Below are positions 35,677 to 43,704 of a DNA stretch of 64,000 nt, piece after piece (position 1 is the stretch's first letter; every line of letters starts with the position of its first letter). The notes below the pieces were generated by a model. That model did not search any database. It saw only the letters and a list, made by a program, of their open reading frames with translations, and was not told where the DNA came from. The DNA lies in assembly GCF_007747215.1 (NCBI RefSeq), contig NZ_CP036273.1, forward strand, positions 5,192,322 through 5,256,321, in the 5' to 3' direction. The position numbers were made by a program, and so were the translations under genes. This DNA is from Urbifossiella limnaea. GTDB taxonomy: Bacteria; Planctomycetota; Planctomycetia; Gemmatales; Gemmataceae.

Positions 35677-35704
35677 AAGCCCGGGGACGGCCGTCCCCGG
35701 GCTT
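35677..35704 (-). terminator. Perfect palindrome after the ABC permease gene
   Basis: A 28-base perfect palindrome (14-base arms, AAGCCCGGGGACGG and its complement) follows the permease stop codon by about 30 bases and lies just upstream of the WD40 gene ribosome site. With flanking T or A residues it can act as a terminator for the export genes. Confidence 0.6.
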
Positions 35705-35734
35705 CCACTCACACCAACACTCGCACTCACACTT

Positions 35735-37162
35735 CTAGTCGTGCCGCAGCGCCTCGATGGGGTCGAGCCGGGCCGCCCGCTGGGCCGGGTACCAGCCGAA
35801 CAGCACGCCCACGCCCACCGACACGAACAGCGACAGGAAGATGCTCGGCACGTGGACCACGGCCGGCAGCGGGCTCCCCGCGATCCAGTTCCACACGACC
35901 GGCACCGTGAACACCATGCCGAGCCCGAGGATGACGCCGCACAGCCCGCCGACCGTGGTCTGCACCACGGCTTCCACCAGGAACTGCAGCGTGATGTCCC
36001 GCCGCTTCGCCCCGAGCGCGCGGCGGATGCCGATCTCGCGGGTCCGCTCCGTCACCGTCGCCAGCATGATGTTCATGATGCCGATGCCGCCGACCACCAG
36101 CGAGATCGACGCGATCAGCACGAGCAGGTTCGTGAACCGCTTCTGCGCCCGCTCGGCTTCTTCGAGGCGGTCCAGCGGCACGGTCACGGCGGTGTCGCGC
36201 TTGTAGTGGTCCTTCTCCAGGATCCGCTTGATCTCGTCGCCGACGGCCTGGACCTTCAGCCGCCCCTCCGCACTGTCCACCTCGGCGTCGACGGTGAGCG
36301 TCACCTGGCTGATCTCCACCTTCTCGGCGCTGCGCGAGCCGCTGCTGCGGGTGAAGATGATGCCGCCGAACCGGGCCACGCTCGTCTTCAGCGGGACGTA
36401 AATGTCCTTGTTGTACTCCTCGGCCGCCTGGCTGCCGCCGCTGCCGCCGGTCGGCATCCGCTCCTTCACCACCCCGACCACGGTAAACTTCATCGACCGC
36501 AGCAGCACCGAGTTGTTCAGCGGGTCTTCGGTCGGGAACAGCTTGTCGGCGATCTCCGAGCCGAGCACGCAGATGTTCTTGACCTCCTTGTCGTCGCTCT
36601 CGACGATGAACCGGCCGCGGGCCATCTCCAGCTGGTTGACGTCGGCGTACCCCGGCACGGTGGCGATGACGCGGGCGATGCTCATCCGCTCCAGGTAGCG
36701 CGCCTCCGTGGGCTGGACGCGGATCGGCACCGTCCGGCTGATGGCGGCGCCGAACGTCTCGAACCGGCCGAGGTCCTTGTTGGTGAGGCCGTAGGTGGTC
36801 ACGAACGACCGGCCGGCGGTGGCGGAGTCGTCCGGCGGCTTGACGCTGCGGACGATGATGTTCGTGGCCCCCTGCCGCTTGATGTCGGCGAGCGCGTCCT
36901 GCATCGAGCCCTCGCCGAACGCCATCAGCGAGATGACGGCACTGGTGCCGATGATGATGCCGAGCACCGACAGGAACGACCGCAGCTTGTGGAGCCACAG
37001 GCTCTTGACGGCGAGCGACACGCTGCGGCGGACCTTCGCCGCCCCGCCGCCGGTGAAGACACGCCCGGTGACGAACAGCCACGCGAACACCCCGAGCAGC
37101 AGCAGCGCCGCGAGGCCGATCAGGGCGGGGTTCCGCGGCGAGAGGGTGAGGTAGACGTTCAT
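35735..37162 (-). CDS. MacB-like ABC transporter permease
   Basis: A 475-residue permease. After a first hydrophobic helix (about 13-33) comes the MacB-type region: SLWLHKLRSFLSVLGIIIGT, a large periplasmic domain (roughly residues 80-350) and three C-terminal helices with the FtsX signature GIRRALGAKRRDITLQFLVEA. MacB-type systems couple ATP hydrolysis to movement of substrates from the periplasm through an adaptor and outer-membrane channel. In MacB itself the ATPase is fused N-terminally; here it is a separate gene upstream, and an extra N-terminal helix replaces it. Substrates may be peptides, lipoproteins or macrolide-like compounds; not determined. Confidence 0.9.
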   Translation of the reverse strand: MNVYLTLSPRNPALIGLAALLLLGVFAWLFVTGRVFTGGGAAKVRRSVSLAVKSLWLHKLRSFLSVLGIIIGTSAVISLMAFGEGSMQDALADIKRQGATNIIVRSVKPPDDSATAGRSFVTTYGLTNKDLGRFETFGAAISRTVPIRVQPTEARYLERMSIARVIATVPGYADVNQLEMARGRFIVESDDKEVKNICVLGSEIADKLFPTEDPLNNSVLLRSMKFTVVGVVKERMPTGGSGGSQAAEEYNKDIYVPLKTSVARFGGIIFTRSSGSRSAEKVEISQVTLTVDAEVDSAEGRLKVQAVGDEIKRILEKDHYKRDTAVTVPLDRLEEAERAQKRFTNLLVLIASISLVVGGIGIMNIMLATVTERTREIGIRRALGAKRRDITLQFLVEAVVQTTVGGLCGVILGLGMVFTVPVVWNWIAGSPLPAVVHVPSIFLSLFVSVGVGVLFGWYPAQRAARLDPIEALRHD

Positions 37163-37181
37163 GGTGCAGGCTCATCTCCGC

Positions 37182-37284
37182 ACCCAGGGCTTGCGCCCTG
37201 GGCTATTGACTATCGCCCCTTCGGGGCTCGGGCTCGGAGCCCCGAAGGGGCAGCAGCCAATAGCCCAGGGTGTAAACCCTGGGT
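37182..37284. repeat. Composite inverted repeat between ABC ATPase and permease genes
   Basis: The outer 27-base arms (starting ACCCAGGGC at 37182 and ending ACCCTGGGT at 37284) pair at 24 positions. Each arm contains its own small stem (CCCAGGGC-TTGC-GCCCTGGG; CCCAGGGT-GTAA-ACCCTGGG), and the middle holds GCCCCTTCGGGGC and GAGCCCCGAAGGGGC. It fills nearly all of the 135-base spacer. Confidence 0.8.
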
Positions 37285-37297
37285 CGGCTGGGGGGCG

Positions 37298-38014
37298 TCA
37301 GTGCCCCAGCTCGGTGATCGTGCGGGCGTCGTTGCGGGTGTCGGACTCGACCATGCCGTCCCGGAGCCGCACCACCCGGCGGGCCCACTCGGCGATGTCG
37401 TTCTCGTGCGTCACCATGATGATCGTCTTGCCCGAGCGGTTCAGCGCCCGCAGCATCTGCATGATCTCCACGCTCGTCTTCGTGTCCAGGTTGCCGGTCG
37501 GCTCGTCGCCCAGGATCAGGTGCGGGTCGTTCACCAGGCTCCGCGCGATCGCCACCCGCTGCTGCTGCCCGCCGGACAGCTGCAGCGGCCGGTGGTCGAG
37601 CCGGTCGCCGAGCCCGACCATTTCGGCGAGCGCGGTGCACCGGGCCTTCGTGCTCTCGTCGAGCTTGATCCCCTGGTACAGCAGCGGCAGCTCGACGTTC
37701 TCCACCACCGTGTACTGCGGCAGCAGGTTGTACGACTGGAAGATGAACCCCAGGTACGTGCTGCGGACCTCGCTCAGCTGGTCGTCGGCCATCTGGGCCA
37801 CGTCCACGTCGCCGAGGAAGTAGCTGCCGCTGGTCGGCCGGTCGAGGCAACCGAGCACGTTCAGCAGCGTGCTCTTGCCGGACCCGGACGGCCCCATGAG
37901 GGCGATGAAGTCGCCCTCGTCGAACGTGAGGTTCAGCCCCTTGAGGACGTGAACCGTCTGCGTCCCCATGTAGTAGTTCTTGACCAGATCGACGATGCGG
38001 ACGATGGCGGGCAT
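37298..38014 (-). CDS. ABC transporter ATP-binding protein (MacB/LolD type)
   Basis: A 238-residue ATPase that powers the neighbouring permease. Walker A GPSGSGKST, Q-loop FQSYNLLPQYTV, signature LSGGQQQRVAIARS, Walker B LILGDEPTGNLD and the switch His in VTHENDIA are all intact. The sequence belongs to the MacB/LolD/FtsE group. It lies between the adaptor gene (upstream) and the permease gene (downstream), each separated by a long inverted repeat. Confidence 0.95.
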   Translation of the reverse strand: MPAIVRIVDLVKNYYMGTQTVHVLKGLNLTFDEGDFIALMGPSGSGKSTLLNVLGCLDRPTSGSYFLGDVDVAQMADDQLSEVRSTYLGFIFQSYNLLPQYTVVENVELPLLYQGIKLDESTKARCTALAEMVGLGDRLDHRPLQLSGGQQQRVAIARSLVNDPHLILGDEPTGNLDTKTSVEIMQMLRALNRSGKTIIMVTHENDIAEWARRVVRLRDGMVESDTRNDARTITELGH

Positions 38015-38020
38015 GTCGGG

Positions 38021-38118
38021 AGGGATGAGGGATGAGGGATGAGGGATGAGTCCGGAATCAGGAACCGTGAGGGAGCCCGGCTCGGCCGGTCATCCCTCAT
38101 CCCTCATCCCTCATCCCT
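38021..38118. repeat. Heptamer repeat hairpin
   Basis: The heptamer GGATGAG is repeated four times in tandem in a 29-base arm (38021-38049), and its exact reverse complement follows at 38090-38118, around a 40-base loop. The stem is perfect and lies just 7 bases upstream of the ABC ATPase start codon and 7 bases after the adaptor stop codon, so its folding could control the ATPase ribosome site. Confidence 0.85.
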
Positions 38119-38124
38119 CCGAAG

Positions 38125-40119
38125 TCACTGCCCGCCCTGCGGCGGCGCGCCACCCGGAGCCCCGCCGCCGCCCTTCTTCTTCGACGGGTCGAACGCCTTC
38201 TTCTCGCCGCCGCCCGCCGCGCCCGGGGGGCCGCCCTTGCCGCCGCCGGTGCCCTCGCCGCCGCCGATGCCCGTCCGCGTGCGGTTGTCCGGCGCCATCA
38301 ACACCCGGGGGTTGATCACCACCTCGTCGCCCTCGACAAGCCCCTCCCGCACCTCGACCACGCGGTCGTTCATCAGGCCGAGCGACACCTCGCGCTCCTC
38401 GTACCCCGTCGGCGTGCGGACGAACAGCTTGCGCTTCGCCCCCAGGTCGGCGCCGCCGACCACCGCCTGCAGCGGCACCGTCAGCACGTCCTTCAGCCCC
38501 TCGATGTGGATCGTCACCTCGGCCGTCATGTCAGGCTTGAGGCCGGGCACCACGTCGTCGATCTGCACGAGCGTCTGGTACACCTTCACGTCCGAGATCC
38601 ACGACTCGGTCTGGCTGGCGACGCCGGCCACCACCCGCACCCGGCCGGCGAACGACTGCTCGGGGAAGGCGTCCACCCGGATCGTCGCCCGCTGCCCCTT
38701 GCGGGCCGTCTTGTACTCGAAGTCGCGGTACTGCTGGGCGAGGTCGGTAATCATTTCTTCGTGCTGGCTCACCAGCCGGTGGAACGGGTCCACCGCCGTC
38801 AGCTGGCCGGCGCGGAGCCCGGTGATGAGGCCGGTGCTGACGCGGATGTCGCCCTTGATGCGGCTGACCATCGCCTCGTGCACCTTGGTGTTCACCTGCA
38901 TCCGGTCGAGGTTCGGGATGCGGAGGAGCTTCTGCCCCTCCTTCACCTGCGCCCCCTGCTCGATGAGCCCCTGCGGGCTGCTCCCGAACCGGCTCGACTC
39001 GTTCTTGAAGTAGACCACCAGCCCGGACTGCGGGGCGTAGATGCGGCACTCCTTGATCTGGTCGTCGATCTCCTTCAGCTTGTCGCCTTCCTGCGAGTAG
39101 ATGGACCGCTTCGTCTTCCGCTCGATCTCGGCCTGCACGTTCTTGGCGCTGGCCTCCAGCTCCTTCTGCCGCACCAGCCGGCGGGCGTTGTCCACCTTGC
39201 TGCGGAAGTCGGCGAGGAGCTTCGAGCGGTCGTAGGCCAGCAGCAGGTCGCGCTGGCGGCTGAGGCTCCGCCAGCTCTCCAGGGAACTCTCCAGCTTGCT
39301 CTTCTCGGCCTGGGCCTGGGCGGCGCTCATGTACTTCTGCCGGACCATGCGGTCGGCCCACGACGCCCGCTCCTGGTACTGCTGCACGTCGGACAGGGCG
39401 AGCGACACCTTACCGGTCAGGTCGTCCACCTGCCGCTTGTAGTCGCCGCCCTCGGCCAGCGCCGCCGGCGCGCCGACGAGGGCCGACAGGGCCAGCCGCT
39501 CCGGGTCGAACGACAGGCCGACGAACTTGTCCAGGTCGATCTCGGCCACGAGGCGCGTGTTCTCGGCCTCGGCGATCAGCCGCTCGTTGTCCTCGACGGT
39601 GATCTCGTAGTCCTTCTCGGCCTTCACCTTGGCGGCGTAGGCCTGGTCCAGGGCGATCCGCTGGGCGCGGGCCTGGTCCTGGAGGGCCGAGTCGTCGAGG
39701 ATCATGACGAGCTGGCCGCCCTCGACGCGGGCGCCGTCCTCGATCACCCAGTTGATCGTGCTGGCGAAGCCCTTGCTGCCGGCCCGCACCTTACACACCA
39801 CGTCCTTGTTGTCCGCCGACTCCACCTGCCCCTTCTCGGTGACGGTGACGGCCAGCGGCTCCTTCTTGACGGTGTGCGTGAGAACGTCGGCGCGGGCGGC
39901 CGGCTGGCGGAGGTAGAAGTAGGCACCGACGCCGCCGGCCGCGGCGAGGACGACCAGGGCGCCGAGGACGAGGGGGAGCCGGCTCCGCCGGCCGCCGTGG
40001 CTCGGCAGCGACTTCGGGCCGACGCTACTGCCCGGGGGCAGGAGCTGCCCGGGGAGCGGGGAGCCGTTCGGGCCGGGGGTCGGCTCGGCCGGGGCCTTCG
40101 TCGGTTGGGAGAGACTCAT
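38125..40119 (-). CDS. HlyD/MacA-like periplasmic adaptor, extra long
   Basis: A 664-residue membrane-fusion protein that links the ABC permease to the outer-membrane channel. A cytoplasmic Pro-rich N-terminus (1-45) precedes one transmembrane helix (about 49-68). Next come the first half of the lipoyl domain (VTVTEKGQVESADNKDVVCKV), a long coiled-coil of roughly 260 residues (DQAYAAKVKAEKDYEITVED through KLKEIDDQIKECRIYAPQSG) and the beta-barrel region (MTAEVTIHIEGL, VLTVPLQAVVGGADL). The C-terminus is a Gly/Pro/Lys-rich tail. Typical MacA is under 400 residues, so the hairpin is much longer. The N-terminus overlaps the upstream TolC-like gene by 95 bases. Confidence 0.88.
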   Translation of the reverse strand: MSLSQPTKAPAEPTPGPNGSPLPGQLLPPGSSVGPKSLPSHGGRRSRLPLVLGALVVLAAAGGVGAYFYLRQPAARADVLTHTVKKEPLAVTVTEKGQVESADNKDVVCKVRAGSKGFASTINWVIEDGARVEGGQLVMILDDSALQDQARAQRIALDQAYAAKVKAEKDYEITVEDNERLIAEAENTRLVAEIDLDKFVGLSFDPERLALSALVGAPAALAEGGDYKRQVDDLTGKVSLALSDVQQYQERASWADRMVRQKYMSAAQAQAEKSKLESSLESWRSLSRQRDLLLAYDRSKLLADFRSKVDNARRLVRQKELEASAKNVQAEIERKTKRSIYSQEGDKLKEIDDQIKECRIYAPQSGLVVYFKNESSRFGSSPQGLIEQGAQVKEGQKLLRIPNLDRMQVNTKVHEAMVSRIKGDIRVSTGLITGLRAGQLTAVDPFHRLVSQHEEMITDLAQQYRDFEYKTARKGQRATIRVDAFPEQSFAGRVRVVAGVASQTESWISDVKVYQTLVQIDDVVPGLKPDMTAEVTIHIEGLKDVLTVPLQAVVGGADLGAKRKLFVRTPTGYEEREVSLGLMNDRVVEVREGLVEGDEVVINPRVLMAPDNRTRTGIGGGEGTGGGKGGPPGAAGGGEKKAFDPSKKKGGGGAPGGAPPQGGQ

Positions 40120-42889
40120 CGTTCCAACCCCCGTTGTCGTCGATCTGAAGGAGTTCGGTGTCGGTGTACAGGGCCAGCCGCGAGATCAGGTAGTTCACCC
40201 AGATTGTGTACAGCGTGTTCTGGGCCTGTACGAGCTGGCTCTGGTTCTGGAGCAGCTGGTTGGTGAGGGCGGCGGCGTTGCCGGCGCTCGTCTGGGCGTT
40301 CGGGGCGGGCGGTTCGAGGATCAACGCCTGCGCGTTGTCCACCTGAGAGTACGCGAGCTCGATGAGACGCTGCTGAACGCGGTACAGCTCCGCGATGGTC
40401 CGCAGTTCCCGGACGTCGGCCCGGACGTCGTTGCTGATGTTGTCCTCGAACGCCTGCAGCGTCCGCCGCTGCCGCTGGTAGCCGATCAGGGCGGCCCGAT
40501 AATTGTTCCGCTCGGCCCGGCGGACGAGCGGGAGTTCGGCGTTGAACGTCACGTTGTGTGTGGTCCGCGCCCCGGAGAACGCGACCGGGTTGCCCCCGCC
40601 GGGCGGGGTGGCTGAATCGAGATTGTAGCCGATGTCCAGCACCCCTTGCAAGGAGTTCGCCTGCACCTTCACCTGCCGCCACGCGTCCACCACCTGCCCG
40701 CGGGCGTTCATCAGGTCCAACCGGCGCGACAACGCCGCCTGCATCGACGCCGTGTACGCCTCGTCGATCCCGACCGCGAGCAGGTCCGTGCCGTCCACCT
40801 CGGCCCCGGGGAGTTTGGGCCACAGCCGGCGGATCCCGTCCAACCGCTCGTTCCGCGCCACCAGGATTAACTGGTAGAACCCGTTGAACACCTCGCGGAA
40901 CGCGGCCGACTGCGCCGCCGCCCGGGCCGGGCCGGGCAGGTTCGCCCACGCCCGGGCCTCGTAGGCCCGCAGCGCCTGCTCGAACCCGCCCAGGTCCAAC
41001 TCGGCTTCGAGCTGCGCGACGCGGGCCGACTCGGCGGCGTCTTCGGGCAACTGCTTCGCCAGCCGGTCGGCCCGCCGCTCGAGGAGCACTCGGCGCTCCT
41101 CGGCCGCCTTCGTCATGCTCTTGCCCAGGGCGTCCGGGGATAGACCCTCCCACGCCGCCCAGCGATTCGGGAGTTTCGCGGCGAAGTCGGTCCCCTTCAC
41201 GATCGGGGCGTCGCTGAGCAGGCGCTTCAGGCGCGCGCGGATTTGGTCCACCGGGGCCGCCGGGTCGAACTGCCGGCCGGCCTCCTCGGCGGCGCGGATG
41301 TCGGCGTACACCGCCTCGAACCGGGCCAGTTGCTTCTGCATCGGGGCCAGCGGCGTGCTGTCCAGGTCGAGGCCGACCGTCATCGGCAGGCCGAGCTGGA
41401 GCTTGAACTGGTCCAGCTGGTCGAGCAGGCCGCGGATGCCGCCGCTCGTGCCGGACCCGCCGCCCGTCGCCGCCGTCTGTTGGCCGAGGAGCTGGTTGCG
41501 GTTGTTGAGCAGTTGCACCTCGACCTGCCCCACCTGGAGGTCGGACTGCTGCCCGCCCTCGCGGAACGCCTGGTACAGCTTCAGGTACTGCTCCAGCGAA
41601 TCCACGTTGCGCCGCTGGTTGGCGAGGGTGGCGGCCTGGAGCACGATCGGCAGGTAGCCGACGTTCGGGGCGGTGAGGTTGTTGCCGACGCCGCGGCCGA
41701 GGTTGGCCGACAGCCCCTGGAGGCCGTACGGGTTGTTCGTGTACCCGCCGCCGGCCGCGATGGCGACGTAGAACAGCTTGCGGAACCGCGCGTACGAGCG
41801 CATCGCGTACACCATGTTCCGCTCGGCCTGGGTCAGCGGCTCGAGCGTGACCGCGTACCCGCCGCCGCGCAGGAACGGCTGCGACAGCGACACCGACAGG
41901 TTCGACAGCGTCGCCGTCGGCCGGTCGCCGGTCAGGTCCACGACGACCTGGTTGGCGAGTCGGACGGCGAGCAGCGCCCCGGTCGGGAACAGCTTTCCGA
42001 GCGTGGCGTCGCTGCCGAACGTCGCGGCGTTGCGCGGGTTCCGCCCGGCCAGGCCCCCCGCGAAGTCCAGTGCCGCGGTCTCGGCGAAGAAGCCCTGTGC
42101 GGCGAAGCTGAACCGCTCGAGTGTGACGGGGAGTGCGGCGAGGTACAGGTCTTCGCGGCGGTCCTGGAACTCGCGGGCGTTCACGAGCCCGAGCTCGACC
42201 GCCTGTTCGAGCTTGATGCGGTAGCCCTGCTGCTGGCTCTCCAGCACCTTGAGCACGCTGGCGGCCGCCTCGCCGGTGGCGACCACCGCGGGCGCGTCGC
42301 CCTTCGGCCCCTGCTGCACCGCCACGACGACGGGCGAGCCGTCGGGGGCGTCGCCGGAGACGAGGAGGACGCCGGACTGCACGCCCTCGAGCGCGGAGGC
42401 CGGGCGAGTGTTCTTGGCGAGCCGGACGACGTCGGGCGACGGGTGCGTGCGCACGACGTTCGGCACGACCTCGTCCATGTTCGGGGGAGGCAGTTGTTCC
42501 TTCGCCGGTTCGGCGCCGCGGTTGGTGGCGTCCCACGCGCCGAGGTAGTCGAGGTAGCCCTTCCCCTCGAACCGCCCGGCCCCGGCCCGCTTGGTGGGGT
42601 GCTGGGGGTTGGGGCTGAGCACGCGGGCCGCGTAGTCGTCGGGCGGGTACGGGGGGTGGTCGGGGTCCGACGGGTCGGCGAACCGCGCGGCCGGGTTCGG
42701 GTAGGCGTGGAAGTTCTTGACCTGCCAGTCGGGGAAGACGTTCTTCTGACTGATGATCCCTTCCACGTCGTGGTCGGCCCGCTGCCGGTAGTGCTGGCGG
42801 TTGCACCCGACGCCTACGGCGATCAGCAGCAGGGCGAGGCCCAGCGTGCGGGCGCGGCGGGCGAACGGCGCGAGGTCCGTTTGTTGCAT
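40025..42889 (-). CDS. TolC-like outer-membrane efflux protein
   Basis: A 954-residue predicted outer-membrane lipoprotein. The ATG at 42889 gives a clean signal (LALLLIAVGVGC lipobox, Cys about residue 28); an in-frame extension upstream lacks a signal and looks non-coding. The N-terminal 240 residues contain a planctomycete-type region (KNFHAYPNPAARFADPSDP) not found in proteobacterial TolC. The rest has long alternating coiled-coil and beta segments of the OEP family, such as FSVSLSQPFLRGG-like LSVSLSQPFLRGGG, NVTFNAELPLVRRAERN and AQTSAGNAAALTNQLLQNQ. It forms the outer channel of the ABC export system. It is the first gene of the cluster and overlaps the adaptor gene by 95 bases in another frame. 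Confidence 0.85.
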   Translation of the reverse strand: MQQTDLAPFARRARTLGLALLLIAVGVGCNRQHYRQRADHDVEGIISQKNVFPDWQVKNFHAYPNPAARFADPSDPDHPPYPPDDYAARVLSPNPQHPTKRAGAGRFEGKGYLDYLGAWDATNRGAEPAKEQLPPPNMDEVVPNVVRTHPSPDVVRLAKNTRPASALEGVQSGVLLVSGDAPDGSPVVVAVQQGPKGDAPAVVATGEAAASVLKVLESQQQGYRIKLEQAVELGLVNAREFQDRREDLYLAALPVTLERFSFAAQGFFAETAALDFAGGLAGRNPRNAATFGSDATLGKLFPTGALLAVRLANQVVVDLTGDRPTATLSNLSVSLSQPFLRGGGYAVTLEPLTQAERNMVYAMRSYARFRKLFYVAIAAGGGYTNNPYGLQGLSANLGRGVGNNLTAPNVGYLPIVLQAATLANQRRNVDSLEQYLKLYQAFREGGQQSDLQVGQVEVQLLNNRNQLLGQQTAATGGGSGTSGGIRGLLDQLDQFKLQLGLPMTVGLDLDSTPLAPMQKQLARFEAVYADIRAAEEAGRQFDPAAPVDQIRARLKRLLSDAPIVKGTDFAAKLPNRWAAWEGLSPDALGKSMTKAAEERRVLLERRADRLAKQLPEDAAESARVAQLEAELDLGGFEQALRAYEARAWANLPGPARAAAQSAAFREVFNGFYQLILVARNERLDGIRRLWPKLPGAEVDGTDLLAVGIDEAYTASMQAALSRRLDLMNARGQVVDAWRQVKVQANSLQGVLDIGYNLDSATPPGGGNPVAFSGARTTHNVTFNAELPLVRRAERNNYRAALIGYQRQRRTLQAFEDNISNDVRADVRELRTIAELYRVQQRLIELAYSQVDNAQALILEPPAPNAQTSAGNAAALTNQLLQNQSQLVQAQNTLYTIWVNYLISRLALYTDTELLQIDDNGGWNDESLPTDEGPGRADPRPERLPAPRAAPAPGQ

Positions 42890-43152
42890 CGGGAGACCCA
42901 AATCGGGCGCGGGCGGGCGACGGCCTGTAACGGGGGTATCGACCATCGGGGTAAGCTGGGTTGAACCGGAACCCCCGGTTCCAGCGGTAAACGGGGAAGG
43001 CACGGGGGCGGGCGTCGCGCCGACGGTGAGCTGCCTGTCCGACTCGACGCGGATCGCGACCCCCTCCCCCCCTCCGCGATACACATTCCGCCGGAGACGT
43101 GTGACCGGCCCGGAACGCCGACTAGGATGCTACTTACGACGAGGGTGCGGGC

Positions 43153-43617
43153 ATGATCGACGCGATGATGGCGGCGGTGGGTCGGATTCCGAGTGGCTTG
43201 TTCGTGCTGACGGTGAGCGCCGGCGGGCGGGAGACCGGGATGCTCGCGAGCTGGGTGCAGCAGTGCTCCTTCCAGCCGCCACGCGTGTCGGTGGCCGTGA
43301 GCAAGGAGCGCTGGGTGCTGCCGGAACTGGTCGAGGGCACGGGGTTCGTGGTGAACGTGTTGGCGGAGGGCGACAAGAAGTTGGTCGCGCACTTCGGGAA
43401 GGGTTTCGCCCCGGACGCGGACGCGTTTGCCGGTTTAGACGTGACCCGCGACGGCGTGCCGGTGCTGCTGGCGGCGCACGCGTTCATCACGTGCCGCGTC
43501 GCCGCCCGGTTCGACGCCGGCGACCACGTGCTGGTGGTGGGCGATGTCGTCGGCGGGGCCGTCCACCACGACGCCCGCCCGGCGACGCACGTCCGCCGGA
43601 CCGGTACGCACTACTGA
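43153..43617 (+). CDS. Flavin reductase family protein
   Basis: A 154-residue FMN-binding protein of the flavin reductase/DIM6-NTAB family. The split-barrel landmarks are MMAAVGRIPSGLFVLTVS, GMLASWVQQCSFQPPRVSVAVSKERW, FVVNVLAEGDKKLVAHFG and ITCRVAARFDAGDHVLVVGDVV. It would use NAD(P)H to reduce flavin for a partner oxygenase or act as an FMN-dependent oxidoreductase; the partner is unknown. An upstream region of about 260 bases, divergent from the TolC-like gene, carries its promoter. A hairpin repeat follows the gene. Confidence 0.85.
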   Translation: MIDAMMAAVGRIPSGLFVLTVSAGGRETGMLASWVQQCSFQPPRVSVAVSKERWVLPELVEGTGFVVNVLAEGDKKLVAHFGKGFAPDADAFAGLDVTRDGVPVLLAAHAFITCRVAARFDAGDHVLVVGDVVGGAVHHDARPATHVRRTGTHY

Positions 43618-43628
43618 CGGGAGAACAG

Positions 43629-43695
43629 GGGACAGGAAACAGGAGACAGGAGTCAGAGACCCGTATCCTGACTCCGGTCTCCCGCCTCCTGTCCC
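43629..43695. repeat. Imperfect inverted repeat after the flavin reductase gene
   Basis: Arms 43629-43656 and 43668-43695 pair at 24 of 28 positions around an 11-base loop. The left arm holds three ACAGGA units. It reaches to 10 bases before the next start codon. Confidence 0.65.
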
Positions 43696-43704
43696 TCGCG
43701 ACGC

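Noticed and set aside
38021-38118. CRISPR array
   Set aside because: The repeats are 7 bases, contiguous and without spacers, and the second block is the reverse complement of the first.
42890-43084. N-terminal extension of the TolC-like protein
   Set aside because: It would bury the lipoprotein signal inside the protein; the segment has no ribosome site and is likely promoter DNA.
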